Translations under genes and position numbers: made by a program
The notes under the pieces: generated by a model
What the model saw: only the letters and a program-made list of their open reading frames with translations
Database searches by the model: none
What the model was told of the DNA's origin: nothing
Shown here: piece by piece, positions 26,401 to 34,923 of the stretch
Position numbering within the stretch: position 1 is the stretch's first letter
How the letters are laid out: each line of letters opens with the position of its first letter
From: Methylorubrum populi
GTDB taxonomy: Bacteria; Pseudomonadota; Alphaproteobacteria; Rhizobiales; Beijerinckiaceae
Direction: 5' to 3'
DNA length: 64,000 bases
NCBI RefSeq assembly: GCF_002355515.1
Contig: NZ_AP014809.1
Location: 2,132,501 to 2,196,500 of the forward strand

Positions 26401-29383
26401 CGCCTCGAACCTGACGACCGTCGAGAAGCGGGACCTCGGGACAGCCATCCTCAGGGCACAATCCGAACTCGTCGACGATGTGATCTTCTCGAACACCTTC
26501 TTCGCCTTGGAGGAGACCGGCCTGGGCTACCCGTCGGTCTCGGCCGAGGCCGGGGAGGAGGTCGACCGCCTGGACGCCTGGCTCCGGGTCTTCGCCGGGG
26601 CGTACCGGGTCGAGGAAAACCAATACTTCTCCTGGGAGCGGAACAGGGAGTGGCGCCGGCTGGAGAACGTCCCTCAGCGGAACAAGGTCAGCCGCTACGC
26701 GCGGGTCGTATTCGGGGAGGACGCCTCCGCGCGGTTCGCGCAGGTGCTGTCGGACCTCGACCGCGAGGGACACGGGGGCGGGGTGATCCGGGTCGGCAAG
26801 CTCTTCCTGCGCATGTCGGAAGCCGGCGACCGTTACTGGCGCTGCGGCTCCTGCGAGCGGGTCCACCTCAGGCCGGGCTACGGCGTCTGCACCCGCTGCA
26901 GGAAAGAATTGCCGCGCGAGGCGTCTGGCACCGTGGAGGAGTTGTGGAACGCGAACTTCCTCGGGCGCCGCATCGTCCGCGGCAGGGAGGAGAACGTCCG
27001 CCGCTTCGGGATCAAGTGCGAGGAGCTGACCGGCCAGACCGACGACTTCTCGGAGCGTCTGCGCCGGTTCAAGGGAATTTTCGTAGGGGCCGAGGGCGAG
27101 GAGCCGGACGCGCTGCTGAAGGCGGACAAGGAGATCGACCTCCTCTCTGTCACCACGACCATGGAGGTCGGCATCGACATCGGCTCGCTGCAAACTGTGC
27201 TGCAAGCCAACATGCCGCCACAGAGGTTCAACTACCAGCAGCGGGTCGGGCGCGCCGGGCGCCGCGGGCAGGCGTTCTCATTCGTGACGACGTTCTGCCG
27301 GGGCCGGAGCCACGACGAGTATTACTTCCGCCACCCGCGCGCGATCACGGGCGACGCGCCGCCACCGCCCTTCCTGGCCGCCGACCATCTCCCGATCCCG
27401 AGGCGGCTGCTCCGGAAGGTCTGGCTCAGGGCGGCGTTCGCGCGCCTGCGCGATGCGTGCGGGAGTGCCGGCCAACCTTATCCCGGCGACGGCCTGGTGC
27501 CGCCGGATATTCACGGCGAATTCGTGCCGACCGACGCGTTCTACGCGGAGGTTTCGCCCTGGCCCCAACGGCTGCGCGATGCGCTCGCCGCGACCGAACC
27601 GGCCATGAGGCGGTTCGTCGAGGCGTCCGTCCTGTCCGACGAGCACCGCACCGAACTCCTGCTGTGGGCGGTTCCGGACACCCTGGTCGGCGAGATCCTG
27701 GACCTTCGCGAGGCGCGGCCCGCCGGGCGCTCCGGGCTCGCCCAGTTCCTCGCCGAGCGCGGGCTACTGCCGATGTACGGCATGCCCACCCGGGTGAGGC
27801 AGCTCTACACCGGCTTGGTCGAGACCGGCACAAAGACCAACGGGCAGGACGATTGGGACTGGTCGACGATGGACCGCGACGTGGAGCTCGCGGTGTTCGA
27901 GTACGCCCCCGGCGCCCTGCTGACGAAGGACAAGCTCAAGCACAGGGTCATCGGCTTTACGGGCACCCTCCCGGAGGCCGAGCGCGAGAACGCCAACCGC
28001 ATCGACGTCAAGGCGCCGTTGAGCCCTTGGGTCAGCGACCGCGCCTACGTCGCCCGCTGTGCCGCCTGCGGCTCCGCGGCCTACAGGCCGCAGCGCCCGG
28101 ACGAACACGTCGCTTGCGACGATTGCCGTGCGGATGTCCACCCGGACGAGTTCGCCTGGTACGTGACGCCGGCAGCCTTCCGGACCGACTTCAGGCCGGA
28201 GGCGAACAAGCCGGACGACGTCGGCATCATGTCGACCCGCACCGTGGCGACGGTCCTGCGCCACGGCGAAGGTCACGACTGCGGCAACGTGAAGGTCTGG
28301 AGCGGGGCCGGCGTCACGGTCATGCACCTGAACGACGGCGCGACGGGCGAGGACGGCGAGCCGACCCGGTTCGCGGTGCAGGAGATGAGCGACACCTGGG
28401 TCCTCAAGGGGCAGCCCGCGCTGCGCGCCACGAACCTCGTGTGCCAAGCGGTCGACACCGAACTCGCGAGCGAGGAGGAGCGGGGGCGGTGGCGCGACGG
28501 GGTCCCGGTCGAGGAAGCCTTCGGCCTGGTCGCGCGCAAGGAGACCGACGCGCTCTACCTGGAGCTCCTCTCCTTCGACAGGCGGCTCAACCTCGACATG
28601 GTCGCCAAGCAGGGGCGCATGTCGAGCACGGCGGCACGCGCCGCCGCCGTGAGCGCCACGCACATCCTCGTCCAGAAGGCCGCGCTCGCGCTTGACGTCT
28701 CGCCCGACGAGTTCGAGCCCCTGGAGCCGCGCCTGCGGGGCACGCAGCCCCTCATCCAAGTCGCCGACGCGCTGATCAACGGCTCGGGCCTGTGCCGCCG
28801 GCTCGGCGAGCCGCGGACGGACGGCAGGCCCGAGATCCTCCACATGATCGGCGAGATCCTGGGGGATGCGGAGGCGTGGCCGATGAACGTCCTCCTGGAG
28901 CCGACGCATAGGTCGAACTGCCACACGTCCTGCTACCGCTGCGTCCAGCAGTACGGGAACCGGCGGTCCCACAGCCTTCTCGATTGGCGCATGGGCATCG
29001 CGTACCTTCGGGCCATGGTGACGCCGGGCTATGCCGGCGGCGCCGACGGGAGCTTCGCCGAGCCGGAGCTCTCGGACTGGCTCGCGCGTGCCCGGAACCT
29101 AGCCGCGTCGGTCGCCGCGATGCGGCCGGGCTCCCTCCGCGTCGAGACCTCCGGCCGCATCGGGCTTCCGTGCATCGTCGAGGGCGCCGGGGCGGAAGCG
29201 GCGAGGCTCGTCGTCGTCCATCCCTTGTGGCGGACGGACCCGGGGGCGGTCGGGAGGCTGCTCGGGACCGAGGCCCGCCCGACGGACCGGTGCGTGAACA
29301 CCTTCGAACTCGAACGCCGTCCGTTGAAGGCTCTCGAACTCGCAAAGGTAAAGGAGCCTGCTCCAGGCTTCAACGAGGCGTAA
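23492..29383 (+). CDS. DUF1998-type DEAD/DEAH helicase, DruE-like
   Basis: 1963 residues from ATG 23492, eight bases after the previous stop; the frame is open further upstream but that part only overlaps the preceding gene. Superfamily 2 helicase motifs: TSGTGSGKTESF (motif I, near 133), VFDELHLVRG (II, near 369), ASSASL (III), TTTMEVGIDIGSLQ and QRVGRAGRRGQ (V and VI, near 1250). Several zinc-binding CxxC pairs occur (YCEACG, CPRCGTDYS, CGSCERV with CTRCRK, CAACG with CDDC). The C-terminus has the DUF1998 cysteine cluster CHTSCYRCVQQYGN near 1809. Giant helicases of this kind are DruE of Druantia, the common component of all its types; DISARM DrmA/DrmB also carry DUF1998 but are shorter and accompanied by other genes. 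Confidence 0.88.
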   Translation: MLDPVGGFARMHDFFVSYVDTSFRIADPAVARERRELLLTPDVLATEPLVEPVLRYAANDRTLEQLLGTEILAPLSQEAQRAFVELALSGLFDGAEADGALRRKSSYPPYTHQVRMLERGIRPGHPSIVTSGTGSGKTESFMLPILASLASEAVRWSRPDDGYLGNTWWRKGQRFNRRRSQRTGEAADRPAAVRALILYPMNALVADQMVRLRKALDSDAARAVMDERFDGNRIFFGNYTGDTPVTGHETHPRLADDEVERNRRTRRGAKLRLAMSRMEEDQRDARAHDARTRSRSGGKSFEETKYIFPSLDGGEMVSRWDMQACPPDILVTNASMLGAMLSREVEDAVFDKTRAWIEADEDAYFYLVFDELHLVRGSAGTEVAFLVKSLLTRLGLDDPKHRHKLRILASSASLPMEDHAGEQSRRYLRDLFAPFGTYAGPGAEGRTDAAFWSTCVVPGDPEKVDAPAGKVDPAPFRALLAAAAEGSRLVASYGETDANASAVRALAESLGLASAATAEAAGAVSARAAALLVRGCSGMGQARATPLSDIGKEVFGAADREAVRGLMLARALPDGGAWGAKAPTGTPSFRVHTFIRNVEGLFGAPVASDDSKTRFTDLTIVRGVTHGPPGADGAQGRRLFEMLYCEACGDLFLGGQRGQATADERQFELLPTSTDLESAPDRGAPELYDRMTFDQFAVFWPSTARPVLPEGGWDEWQTATLDAVTGVLSAYEAEERPGLVRGHVYFQADAAAGPGGRKTAQPFSCPRCGTDYSNRPSTIRTRSPVRAFRTGFVQASQLVSTELFEFLHAIRTEDGAEPKSIIFSDSRQDAANQALEIERLHLRDLRREVFVDSALRMIEAAGKSYVSEEEKERIEDEMIASGRRKELRKLYAEWDKAESDSGVNLAARKVRVDRLLQYRDDEDGSGGNISYVMSELVRLGIHPFDEVGRKTFKGQPWYKAFSLRGGKADFASNLTTVEKRDLGTAILRAQSELVDDVIFSNTFFALEETGLGYPSVSAEAGEEVDRLDAWLRVFAGAYRVEENQYFSWERNREWRRLENVPQRNKVSRYARVVFGEDASARFAQVLSDLDREGHGGGVIRVGKLFLRMSEAGDRYWRCGSCERVHLRPGYGVCTRCRKELPREASGTVEELWNANFLGRRIVRGREENVRRFGIKCEELTGQTDDFSERLRRFKGIFVGAEGEEPDALLKADKEIDLLSVTTTMEVGIDIGSLQTVLQANMPPQRFNYQQRVGRAGRRGQAFSFVTTFCRGRSHDEYYFRHPRAITGDAPPPPFLAADHLPIPRRLLRKVWLRAAFARLRDACGSAGQPYPGDGLVPPDIHGEFVPTDAFYAEVSPWPQRLRDALAATEPAMRRFVEASVLSDEHRTELLLWAVPDTLVGEILDLREARPAGRSGLAQFLAERGLLPMYGMPTRVRQLYTGLVETGTKTNGQDDWDWSTMDRDVELAVFEYAPGALLTKDKLKHRVIGFTGTLPEAERENANRIDVKAPLSPWVSDRAYVARCAACGSAAYRPQRPDEHVACDDCRADVHPDEFAWYVTPAAFRTDFRPEANKPDDVGIMSTRTVATVLRHGEGHDCGNVKVWSGAGVTVMHLNDGATGEDGEPTRFAVQEMSDTWVLKGQPALRATNLVCQAVDTELASEEERGRWRDGVPVEEAFGLVARKETDALYLELLSFDRRLNLDMVAKQGRMSSTAARAAAVSATHILVQKAALALDVSPDEFEPLEPRLRGTQPLIQVADALINGSGLCRRLGEPRTDGRPEILHMIGEILGDAEAWPMNVLLEPTHRSNCHTSCYRCVQQYGNRRSHSLLDWRMGIAYLRAMVTPGYAGGADGSFAEPELSDWLARARNLAASVAAMRPGSLRVETSGRIGLPCIVEGAGAEAARLVVVHPLWRTDPGAVGRLLGTEARPTDRCVNTFELERRPLKALELAKVKEPAPGFNEA

Positions 29384-29897
29384 CCGCATCCGCTGCCTGA
29401 GGTCCGAGCTGATCGACACCGTTGCCGCAGTGCCAAGGTGGTGGGGATTCCGGCTTACCGGCCGGCTTCGCCGCCACCTGGGTAGCTGGTCGGCAGCACA
29501 ATGCTGGTCTTCGGCCAACCACGGGGGGACTTCGCCTGGTTGACCTGAATAGGCTCTACAACGTGATGGACCTGGCGATGCTGAAATCGGTCAGGATCGG
29601 AGCGCTGTCGTACCCCTCGTCGCAGGCGGAGCGTGTCCTGATATTGTCAGGTCGACCGATCCCCGGGATTCGAGCAGCGTCGTTGAGGGGGCGTTGACCA
29701 AGCCGGCAGGCGTCCACAGGCGCCGGCACGGAACGGCTCGACAGGGGGCCGGGTCCAGGGCATCGTGACCCTTCACCCGCAGGGATCGCCCCGCCGTGAT
29801 GACCGCTCGCTTGATACGGAAACGGAACGCCGCCGCCTGAGCCACCTGCTCGGCGCCCTTCGCGCATCCTGATCCCGTACCCTGCGAGCTCTCCCCA
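29384..29897. other. Intergenic region after helicase gene
   Basis: About 510 bases without a convincing gene. An open frame at 29422-29697 lacks a ribosome site and family resemblance. This is a candidate right border of the defence block. No inverted repeat or tRNA-like sequence was noticed. Confidence 0.4.
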
Positions 29898-31601
29898 ATG
29901 CCCAAGCACGACGCCTCGTCGGCCGCCGCCGTGCGCGCCGCTATCCTCGACCCGCGCCCGTTCGCCGGCCCTCGCGACGGGCAGGACACCCGCACCCGCG
30001 TGCAGCTGCTCTACGGCGGAGGGATGTACGGCCACGACGCGGTGGCCGACCTGCGCGCCCGGCTGCAGCCCCTTCTCGGGGCGTCGGGCCTGCGCGACCG
30101 CACGTACACCGCGATCGCCGCCGCGATCGAGGAGGCCACGGTCGGCAGGATCTCCACCGTCGAGCGCATGCTCGCGAGCGAGGCGCTCCGCGTCGGCCTG
30201 CCGACGCCGACGCTCGCCCTCGTCCGGGACGTTGGCGGGGTGCTCGTCTTCCACCTCGCGGAGCTCGGCTGTGAGCTCGCCTCGGCCCGGCTCGCGGCCG
30301 AGCTCCTCAGCATGGCGGTCATGCAGGTCCGGGCCGCCATGCTCGACCGGGCGTTCCTGGCCATCCGGCACGCGCTCCTCCGCGCGGAGGACGCCCAGGC
30401 CACCTTCCGGGATGTGCCCTACGTGCCCGGCCCGAGCTATCCGCGCCTGGAGACCTTCGACGTCGAGGCCGCCGCGTGGGTCCAGGCGTGGACGACGATC
30501 GGCTCGGCGATCCGGATGGTCGAAGACGAAGACGCAATCCTGCGCGGGGGCGCAGGCCAGCAAGCCGCGCCCCTGGCCGAGCCGCTCCTTCAGGACGGCG
30601 ACCTCCTCCTCGACCTGCCGGACGTGCCGGCGGGCGAGCTCTCCGCGGAGGAGATCATGGCCGTTGGACGGGCGCGCCGGATCCTCGACGAGGGCGCGGC
30701 GCGGAGGGCGGCCGCGGCGCCGCCGTCGCTCGTCGTCGTGCCGTCGCTCGATCACCTGCCGGCCCCCTCGAAGGTCGCACAGGACCGCCGCGACACGCCG
30801 CGCGCCGAGTACGATGCGATCGCGGCGAAGGCGCTGCCGCTGCGCCCGGCCCCGGATCCGCAGGCCTTCGTCGAGGCCGGGGCTGCCCGCTTTCCCTGGG
30901 CGCGCGAGATCCTGGAGGCGATCGCGCAGGACCTCGTCGGCGCCCGGTTCGCCTGGCTGCGGCCGACGCTCCTGCTCGGCGCGCCGGGCTCGGGCAAGAC
31001 GGCGCTTGCACGGTGGATCGCCGCCTACCTCGGGCTCGACTTCACGCTCTACGGCGTCGGAGGATCCAGCGACGCGTCCTTCACCTCGACCTCGCGTCAG
31101 TGGTCGACCGGGCGCGCCTCGGTGCCGCTGCAGGCGATCCGGCGCGCCGGGTGCGCGACCGTCGTCATCTGCCTCGACGAGATCGAGAAGGCCTCGCACG
31201 ACCGCCGAAATGGGGCCTTTGCGGACGCCGCGCTGGGTTACCTAGAGCGTTCGTCGGCGAGCGCGCTGTTCGACAGCTACCTGGAATGCCCGGTTAACCT
31301 CAGCGCGGTCACCTTCCTCGCCACGGCCAACGAGCGCTCCGGCGTTCCCGGCCCCCTGCTCGACCGGCTGCGGACCCTGCGCGTGCCGCTCCCGCGCGCC
31401 GTCGACCTGCCGGTGATCGCGGCCGCCATCGTAGCCGAAGTCCGCGAGGAGCGCGGGCTCTCGGCCGACTGGCTGCCCGACCTGTCGCCCGAGGAGACGG
31501 CGCTCGTCGCTCGGCATTTCCGCGGGGGCTCCCTGCGCCCCCTGCGCCGGCTCGTCGAGACCGTGCTGGCCGGGCGCGAGAGCTTGGCCCCTCGGCACTG
31601 A
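29898..31601 (+). CDS. Lon-like AAA+ ATPase without protease domain
   Basis: 567 residues. The N-terminal 300 residues are helical and not recognised. The C-terminal AAA+ module has Walker A LLLGAPGSGKTALARW (near 365), Walker B VICLDEIEKASHD (near 424), sensor 1 VTFLATANE and an arginine-containing PLLDRLRTLRVP. Sequence order and spacing resemble the ATPase part of Lon, but the Ser-Lys protease domain is missing, since the protein ends soon after the ATPase lid (SLRPLRRLVETVL). It may be an unfoldase or remodeller that needs a partner. Small genes follow on the same strand. The cluster has the look of mobile-element cargo; its role is unknown. Confidence 0.82.
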   Translation: MPKHDASSAAAVRAAILDPRPFAGPRDGQDTRTRVQLLYGGGMYGHDAVADLRARLQPLLGASGLRDRTYTAIAAAIEEATVGRISTVERMLASEALRVGLPTPTLALVRDVGGVLVFHLAELGCELASARLAAELLSMAVMQVRAAMLDRAFLAIRHALLRAEDAQATFRDVPYVPGPSYPRLETFDVEAAAWVQAWTTIGSAIRMVEDEDAILRGGAGQQAAPLAEPLLQDGDLLLDLPDVPAGELSAEEIMAVGRARRILDEGAARRAAAAPPSLVVVPSLDHLPAPSKVAQDRRDTPRAEYDAIAAKALPLRPAPDPQAFVEAGAARFPWAREILEAIAQDLVGARFAWLRPTLLLGAPGSGKTALARWIAAYLGLDFTLYGVGGSSDASFTSTSRQWSTGRASVPLQAIRRAGCATVVICLDEIEKASHDRRNGAFADAALGYLERSSASALFDSYLECPVNLSAVTFLATANERSGVPGPLLDRLRTLRVPLPRAVDLPVIAAAIVAEVREERGLSADWLPDLSPEETALVARHFRGGSLRPLRRLVETVLAGRESLAPRH

Positions 31602-31638
31602 CCTTCCCCTTCACCACCCCGAACGCCCGGAGGCCGTC

Positions 31639-31905
31639 ATGACCAGCCAGCACCCGAAGCGCGCCCGCCTTCCCGTACTCGACGCCGCCCTCTCGCAAGT
31701 GCGCGGCCGTGACGAGGACGGCCTCGTCCGGCCCGAGCTCGCCGACTGCGCGGTGGCGATCCGGCAGCTGGGGCCCCGCGCGTACGCCCTCGGGCTCTTC
31801 GCACCGTCGGGCGCCCGGCTGCTCGGACAGACCGTCGTCCGCCTCGCCGAGGCCCTTCCGGCCAACCCCGACGACCGCCGCGCGCCCCGGGAGGAGAGGT
31901 CGTGA
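31639..31905 (+). CDS. Small unknown protein
   Basis: 88 residues starting MTSQHPKRARLPVLDAALSQ. It is hydrophilic with one short apolar stretch (AYALGLFAPSGARLLGQTVV) that is too short and interrupted for a firm membrane call. It lies 37 bases after the AAA+ gene and 34 before the next gene, all on one strand, so it is likely part of the same operon. No family recognised. Confidence 0.55.
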   Translation: MTSQHPKRARLPVLDAALSQVRGRDEDGLVRPELADCAVAIRQLGPRAYALGLFAPSGARLLGQTVVRLAEALPANPDDRRAPREERS

Positions 31906-31939
31906 AACGGATCCGAGGCCCCCCGAACGGAGACGCCCC

Positions 31940-32170
31940 ATGGACACCACCGACAACCTCGACGCCATCGCCGCCCGGATCCAGGCCGCCTGGGAGAGCG
32001 GCCGGATCTGCAGCCTGGTCGGCCGCGGCTGCCGCGCCCGGATCGTGCGCATCGGCCGGCTCGTCACGGCCGGCCGCCTCGATCCTGCCGCCGGCCTGCG
32101 CCTCGCGATCGAGACCGAGGCCCTGGCCTTCTGCCTCGCCCCCCTGCCGCCGGAGCCGCCCACGCCATGA
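31940..32170 (+). CDS. Small unknown protein
   Basis: 76 residues from ATG 31940 (MDTTDNLDAIAARIQAAWES). It contains a helical N-terminus and ICSLVGRGCRARIVRIGRLV. Its stop overlaps the start of the following gene (ATGA), implying coupled translation. A longer frame starting at 31709 only overlaps the previous gene in another frame. Family not recognised. Confidence 0.6.
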   Translation: MDTTDNLDAIAARIQAAWESGRICSLVGRGCRARIVRIGRLVTAGRLDPAAGLRLAIETEALAFCLAPLPPEPPTP

Positions 32171-32784
32171 TCGCCGACGAGTTCCTGAGCATCGCTGGCC
32201 CCGCCCTGCGCCATCACGGCGGCGCGGACAGCGTCACCGTCACCGCCGTCGAGCCCTCGCCGCACGGGCCGCTCGTCCGCTGGAACGGGCCGCTCCTCGC
32301 CGTCGAGCGCGAGCGGACCGCGGACGGGTCCGCGACGTTCGTCGGCCCCGTGCCCGGCCCGTTCCTGCTCGACCTGCTCGCCCGCACGCTCGCGTGCCGG
32401 TGGCGAGACGGCGCGCCACGGTGCCCGCCGGACTGGGCCGAGCGCCTCGCCCGGCGGCACCGGCGCGTCTTCGGCCAGGGGTGCTTCGAGTGCGGTCCCG
32501 GCTGGCGCTGGCTGTGGGAAGCGGCGGCCGAGCTCCTCCGCGAGCGCGGCATCCCGGACGGCTTCCACTCGACCCAGCTCAAGGAGAAGTTCGGATGTAT
32601 TCGATGGTATTACGATGCCAACGAGAACTGCGAATACATGAAGGACATCGTCGACGGTGTCGAACATCTATCGGCTTACATCTGCGAGGAGTGCGGGCGC
32701 GCGGGCCGGGTCCGCCAGGGCGGTTGGCTCCGCTGTCTCTGCCCGGAGCACGCCAACGGACGGAGGATCGCGGGCGGTGCCTGA
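32167..32784 (+). CDS. Unknown protein with putative zinc-binding C-terminus
   Basis: 205 residues, start overlapping the previous stop. The C-terminal 80 residues contain FGQGCFECGPGWRWLWEAAA, then STQLKEKFGCIRWYY, and finally ICEECGRAGRV with RCLCPEH. The last two cysteine pairs with a histidine could bind zinc. This layout (KEKFG...RWYY...CEECG) occurs in small proteins of phage and mobile elements, but no function is established to my knowledge. It is in an operon with its neighbours. Confidence 0.65.
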   Translation: MIADEFLSIAGPALRHHGGADSVTVTAVEPSPHGPLVRWNGPLLAVERERTADGSATFVGPVPGPFLLDLLARTLACRWRDGAPRCPPDWAERLARRHRRVFGQGCFECGPGWRWLWEAAAELLRERGIPDGFHSTQLKEKFGCIRWYYDANENCEYMKDIVDGVEHLSAYICEECGRAGRVRQGGWLRCLCPEHANGRRIAGGA

Positions 32785-33106
32785 GGTCTACCGCAACCGC
32801 ACGCGGTGTCGGTGGAGCGTCCGCATTTCCGGACGGGTCGTCGGACGCCGGCTCGGCGTCGTCCTCGTCGGCGTCACGTTCCGGGCGAGCGAGGCGGCCC
32901 GTCTCCGGTGCCTGCGAACCGGCGCGAGGGACGTTCACGCTCGGGCGGCCGGCACGGTCGCGGACCTGCCCCGGCCGGAGGGAGTGGCCCGGTTGCGCTA
33001 CCGCGTCAAGGAGGCCGGGTTTCGGGTGGAGCGGCAGGTCGTCACGAGGGCGCGGGCGGTCTGGTTCGAGGTGGACGGAAGCGCCTGGGCGGTAGGAGGA
33101 GAGTGA
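32777..33106 (+). CDS. Small basic unknown protein
   Basis: 109 residues from GTG 32777, chosen because GGAGGA lies ten bases upstream (inside the previous gene, which it overlaps by eight bases). It is rich in Arg and Val with a likely beta/alpha pattern (VVGRRLGVVLVGVTFRASEA, RLRYRVKEAGFRVERQVV). The stop overlaps the next start (TGATG), so it is coupled to the metallophosphoesterase. The basic charge would allow nucleic-acid binding. No family recognised. Confidence 0.5.
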   Translation: MPEVYRNRTRCRWSVRISGRVVGRRLGVVLVGVTFRASEAARLRCLRTGARDVHARAAGTVADLPRPEGVARLRYRVKEAGFRVERQVVTRARAVWFEVDGSAWAVGGE

Positions 33107-33936
33107 TGACGAGCGTGCTGATCATGAGCGACCTTCACGTCGATGCCTCTCCGTTCGAGCTACCGCCGGGGCCGCGGGTCGACATCGCGATCGTCGCCGG
33201 AGACGTCGCCGACGGCCTGACCCGGCGCTCGATCCCGTGGCTGGCTGAGCACATCCGACCACGGGCGCGGCACGTCATCTATGTGCCGGGCAACCATGAC
33301 CTGTGGCGAGCGAGGCTGCCCGACGAGATCTCCCGGGGCCGGGACGCCGCGATCGCAGCGGATGTGACGCTGCTTGATTGCGGCCAGGCGCGGCACGTCG
33401 ACGGCATCGAGGTGATCGGGGCGACCCTCTGGACCGACTACGCCGTCGCGGGTCCAGGGCACCGCGAGCTCGCGATGCGGGTCGCGGGGGACCGGCAGGT
33501 CGGCATGCGCGATCATCGGCTCATCCAGACCCGAGACCGACTGGGGACGCCGGCCCCGTTCCGGCCCCCGGCGGCGGCCGCGCTCCACGCGGAGCACCGA
33601 GCCCGGATCGAGCGGCGGCTCGCGGAGACGTGGGCTGGGCCGCGGATCGTGGTGACGCATCATGCGCCCCATCCCCGGAGCCTGCTGCACGGCGAGGTGC
33701 GCGAGGTGATCGACGCCGCCTACGCGAGCGACCTGACGCCGATGATGGAGGGGCCCGGGGCCCCGGACATCTGGATCCATGGGCACGTTCACCGGACGGT
33801 CGATTACCGGATCGGGTGCACGAGGGTGCTCGCCAACGCGCGAGGCCACGACACCTCGCATCGGCGCCGCAACGGCGAATGGCGCGTCGAGCTCGAAAAT
33901 CCCTCGTTCGATCCCGCCTTCGTCCTGGAGCTCTGA
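33106..33936 (+). CDS. Metallophosphoesterase (calcineurin-like)
   Basis: 276 residues from ATG 33106, preceded by GGAGGAGAG. The five metal-binding motifs are present in order: MSDLHVD, AGDVADG, VPGNHDLW, VVTHHAPH and WIHGHVHR. This is the two-metal phosphoesterase fold. The substrate could be a phosphodiester nucleotide, nucleic acid or protein phosphate; sequence alone does not decide. It is the last large gene of a packed operon that begins near 31639, followed by a small secreted protein. Alternative longer frames lack a ribosome site. Confidence 0.88.
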   Translation: MTSVLIMSDLHVDASPFELPPGPRVDIAIVAGDVADGLTRRSIPWLAEHIRPRARHVIYVPGNHDLWRARLPDEISRGRDAAIAADVTLLDCGQARHVDGIEVIGATLWTDYAVAGPGHRELAMRVAGDRQVGMRDHRLIQTRDRLGTPAPFRPPAAAALHAEHRARIERRLAETWAGPRIVVTHHAPHPRSLLHGEVREVIDAAYASDLTPMMEGPGAPDIWIHGHVHRTVDYRIGCTRVLANARGHDTSHRRRNGEWRVELENPSFDPAFVLEL

Positions 33937-33938
33937 AG

Positions 33939-34241
33939 ATGCGCGCCCTGTTCCTTGTCGCCCTGCTCGCGGCTGCGCCGGCGGCGGCGGCGGATCGCCA
34001 GCCCGCGCCGGGCCGCTACTGCGCCGCGGGCGTGGACCTGCCCGGCATCACGATCGGCCCGGGCCCCGAGGTCGGCATCGACCTGATGGATTGCCCCGTC
34101 GCCACGATCTCCGGCGGGCGGGTCCGGGCCCCGCGCTGTTTCGGGATGGGCGGCGCGGAGGTCAGCTACGACACCGACCTCGTCGTGCGGGAGGATGGCG
34201 CCCTGGAGCACGACGACGTGACCTTCCGCCCTTGCCGCTAG
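33939..34241 (+). CDS. Small secreted protein
   Basis: 100 residues. MRALFLVALLAAAPAAAADR is a clear Sec signal peptide with an AAA-A-like cleavage site near residue 18. The mature part has four cysteines (YCAAG, MDCP, RCFG, FRPC), probably two disulfides, suiting the periplasm. It starts two bases after the metallophosphoesterase stop. Function unknown. Confidence 0.65.
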   Translation: MRALFLVALLAAAPAAAADRQPAPGRYCAAGVDLPGITIGPGPEVGIDLMDCPVATISGGRVRAPRCFGMGGAEVSYDTDLVVREDGALEHDDVTFRPCR

Positions 34242-34558
34242 GCCTCGGCGCCGACGAGGGCGAGGATCTCGCGGGCCCGGCGCCGGGCGGCCTCGCGGGC
34301 CCACCGGACGGCGCGCTCCGGCACGGCCGCCTCGCCGGAGAGCCAGCGCCGCAGCTGGCGCGGATCCTTGCCGAGGTCCTCCGCGAGCTCCCGGGTGAAG
34401 CGCCGGCCGTAGAGCAGCTCACCGATCGGCCGGACCTCGGCGACGGCCGAGAGGATCGGGGGGCCGCCGTTCCCCGTCCGGGCGGCCTGGGAGACGAACG
34501 TCTGTGCCGTCGGCCGGGTGGCCTCGGCCCGCGCGGGCGACCCGCCGCTCGCTCTCAC
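34238..34558 (-). CDS. Putative DNA-binding protein with HTH-like motif
   Basis: 106 residues from a GTG at 34558. The C-terminal half reads RFTRELAEDLGKDPRQLRRW then LSGEAAVPERAVRWAREAAR, a plausible HTH of the kind found in small phage-type regulators. The upstream extension of the same frame (to 34870) shows no protein-like character and is not included. The start is uncertain because the ribosome site is weak. It converges on the secreted-protein gene with a four-base overlap of the ends. Confidence 0.45.
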   Translation of the reverse strand: MRASGGSPARAEATRPTAQTFVSQAARTGNGGPPILSAVAEVRPIGELLYGRRFTRELAEDLGKDPRQLRRWLSGEAAVPERAVRWAREAARRRAREILALVGAEA

Positions 34559-34923
34559 CCTGCAAGGAAATCGAACTAAACTTCGTGTGGCTTCCCAGGA
34601 ATACGCTAAGTCACTGATCCAACCGGGGTTTTTATTCAATGAGCGGACCCACGGTGCTGTGGTGAGATTAGAAACTGGGGACCACACCTTGAAGTGTAGC
34701 CTGTGCGGCTCGGCGAAAGCGCTCGGAGCAGATGGCGAAGCCATGCCGGTCGGGAAGATCATGAGCTGCGGCATCCTCGCAGTTGAAGGGCGCCAGATTT
34801 GGTGTATGATCCTAAACCCAAAGAAGACGCAGGCTGCCCGCTTCTGGGGCTCCCCTTGCGCGACTGCCATAACGGTCGCCCGCTTGTTCCCGTCGATACA
34901 GTCAAACAGAAGGTGCCCTGCAG
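34559..34923. other. Gap with possible gene remnant
   Basis: About 365 bases, lower in G+C than the flanks. A plus-strand frame across it reads HTLKCSLCGSAKALGADGEA and MSCGILAVEG, which is protein-like and has a CxxC, but it has no good start and runs out of phase; it may be a remnant. Nothing else was identified. Confidence 0.3.

Noticed and set aside
29422..29697. 91-residue plus-strand frame after the helicase
   Set aside because: No ribosome site, no protein-like pattern, no recognisable family.
34559..34870. Upstream part of the minus-strand frame ending at 34238
   Set aside because: Not protein-like; the HTH-bearing part is confined to the region below 34558.
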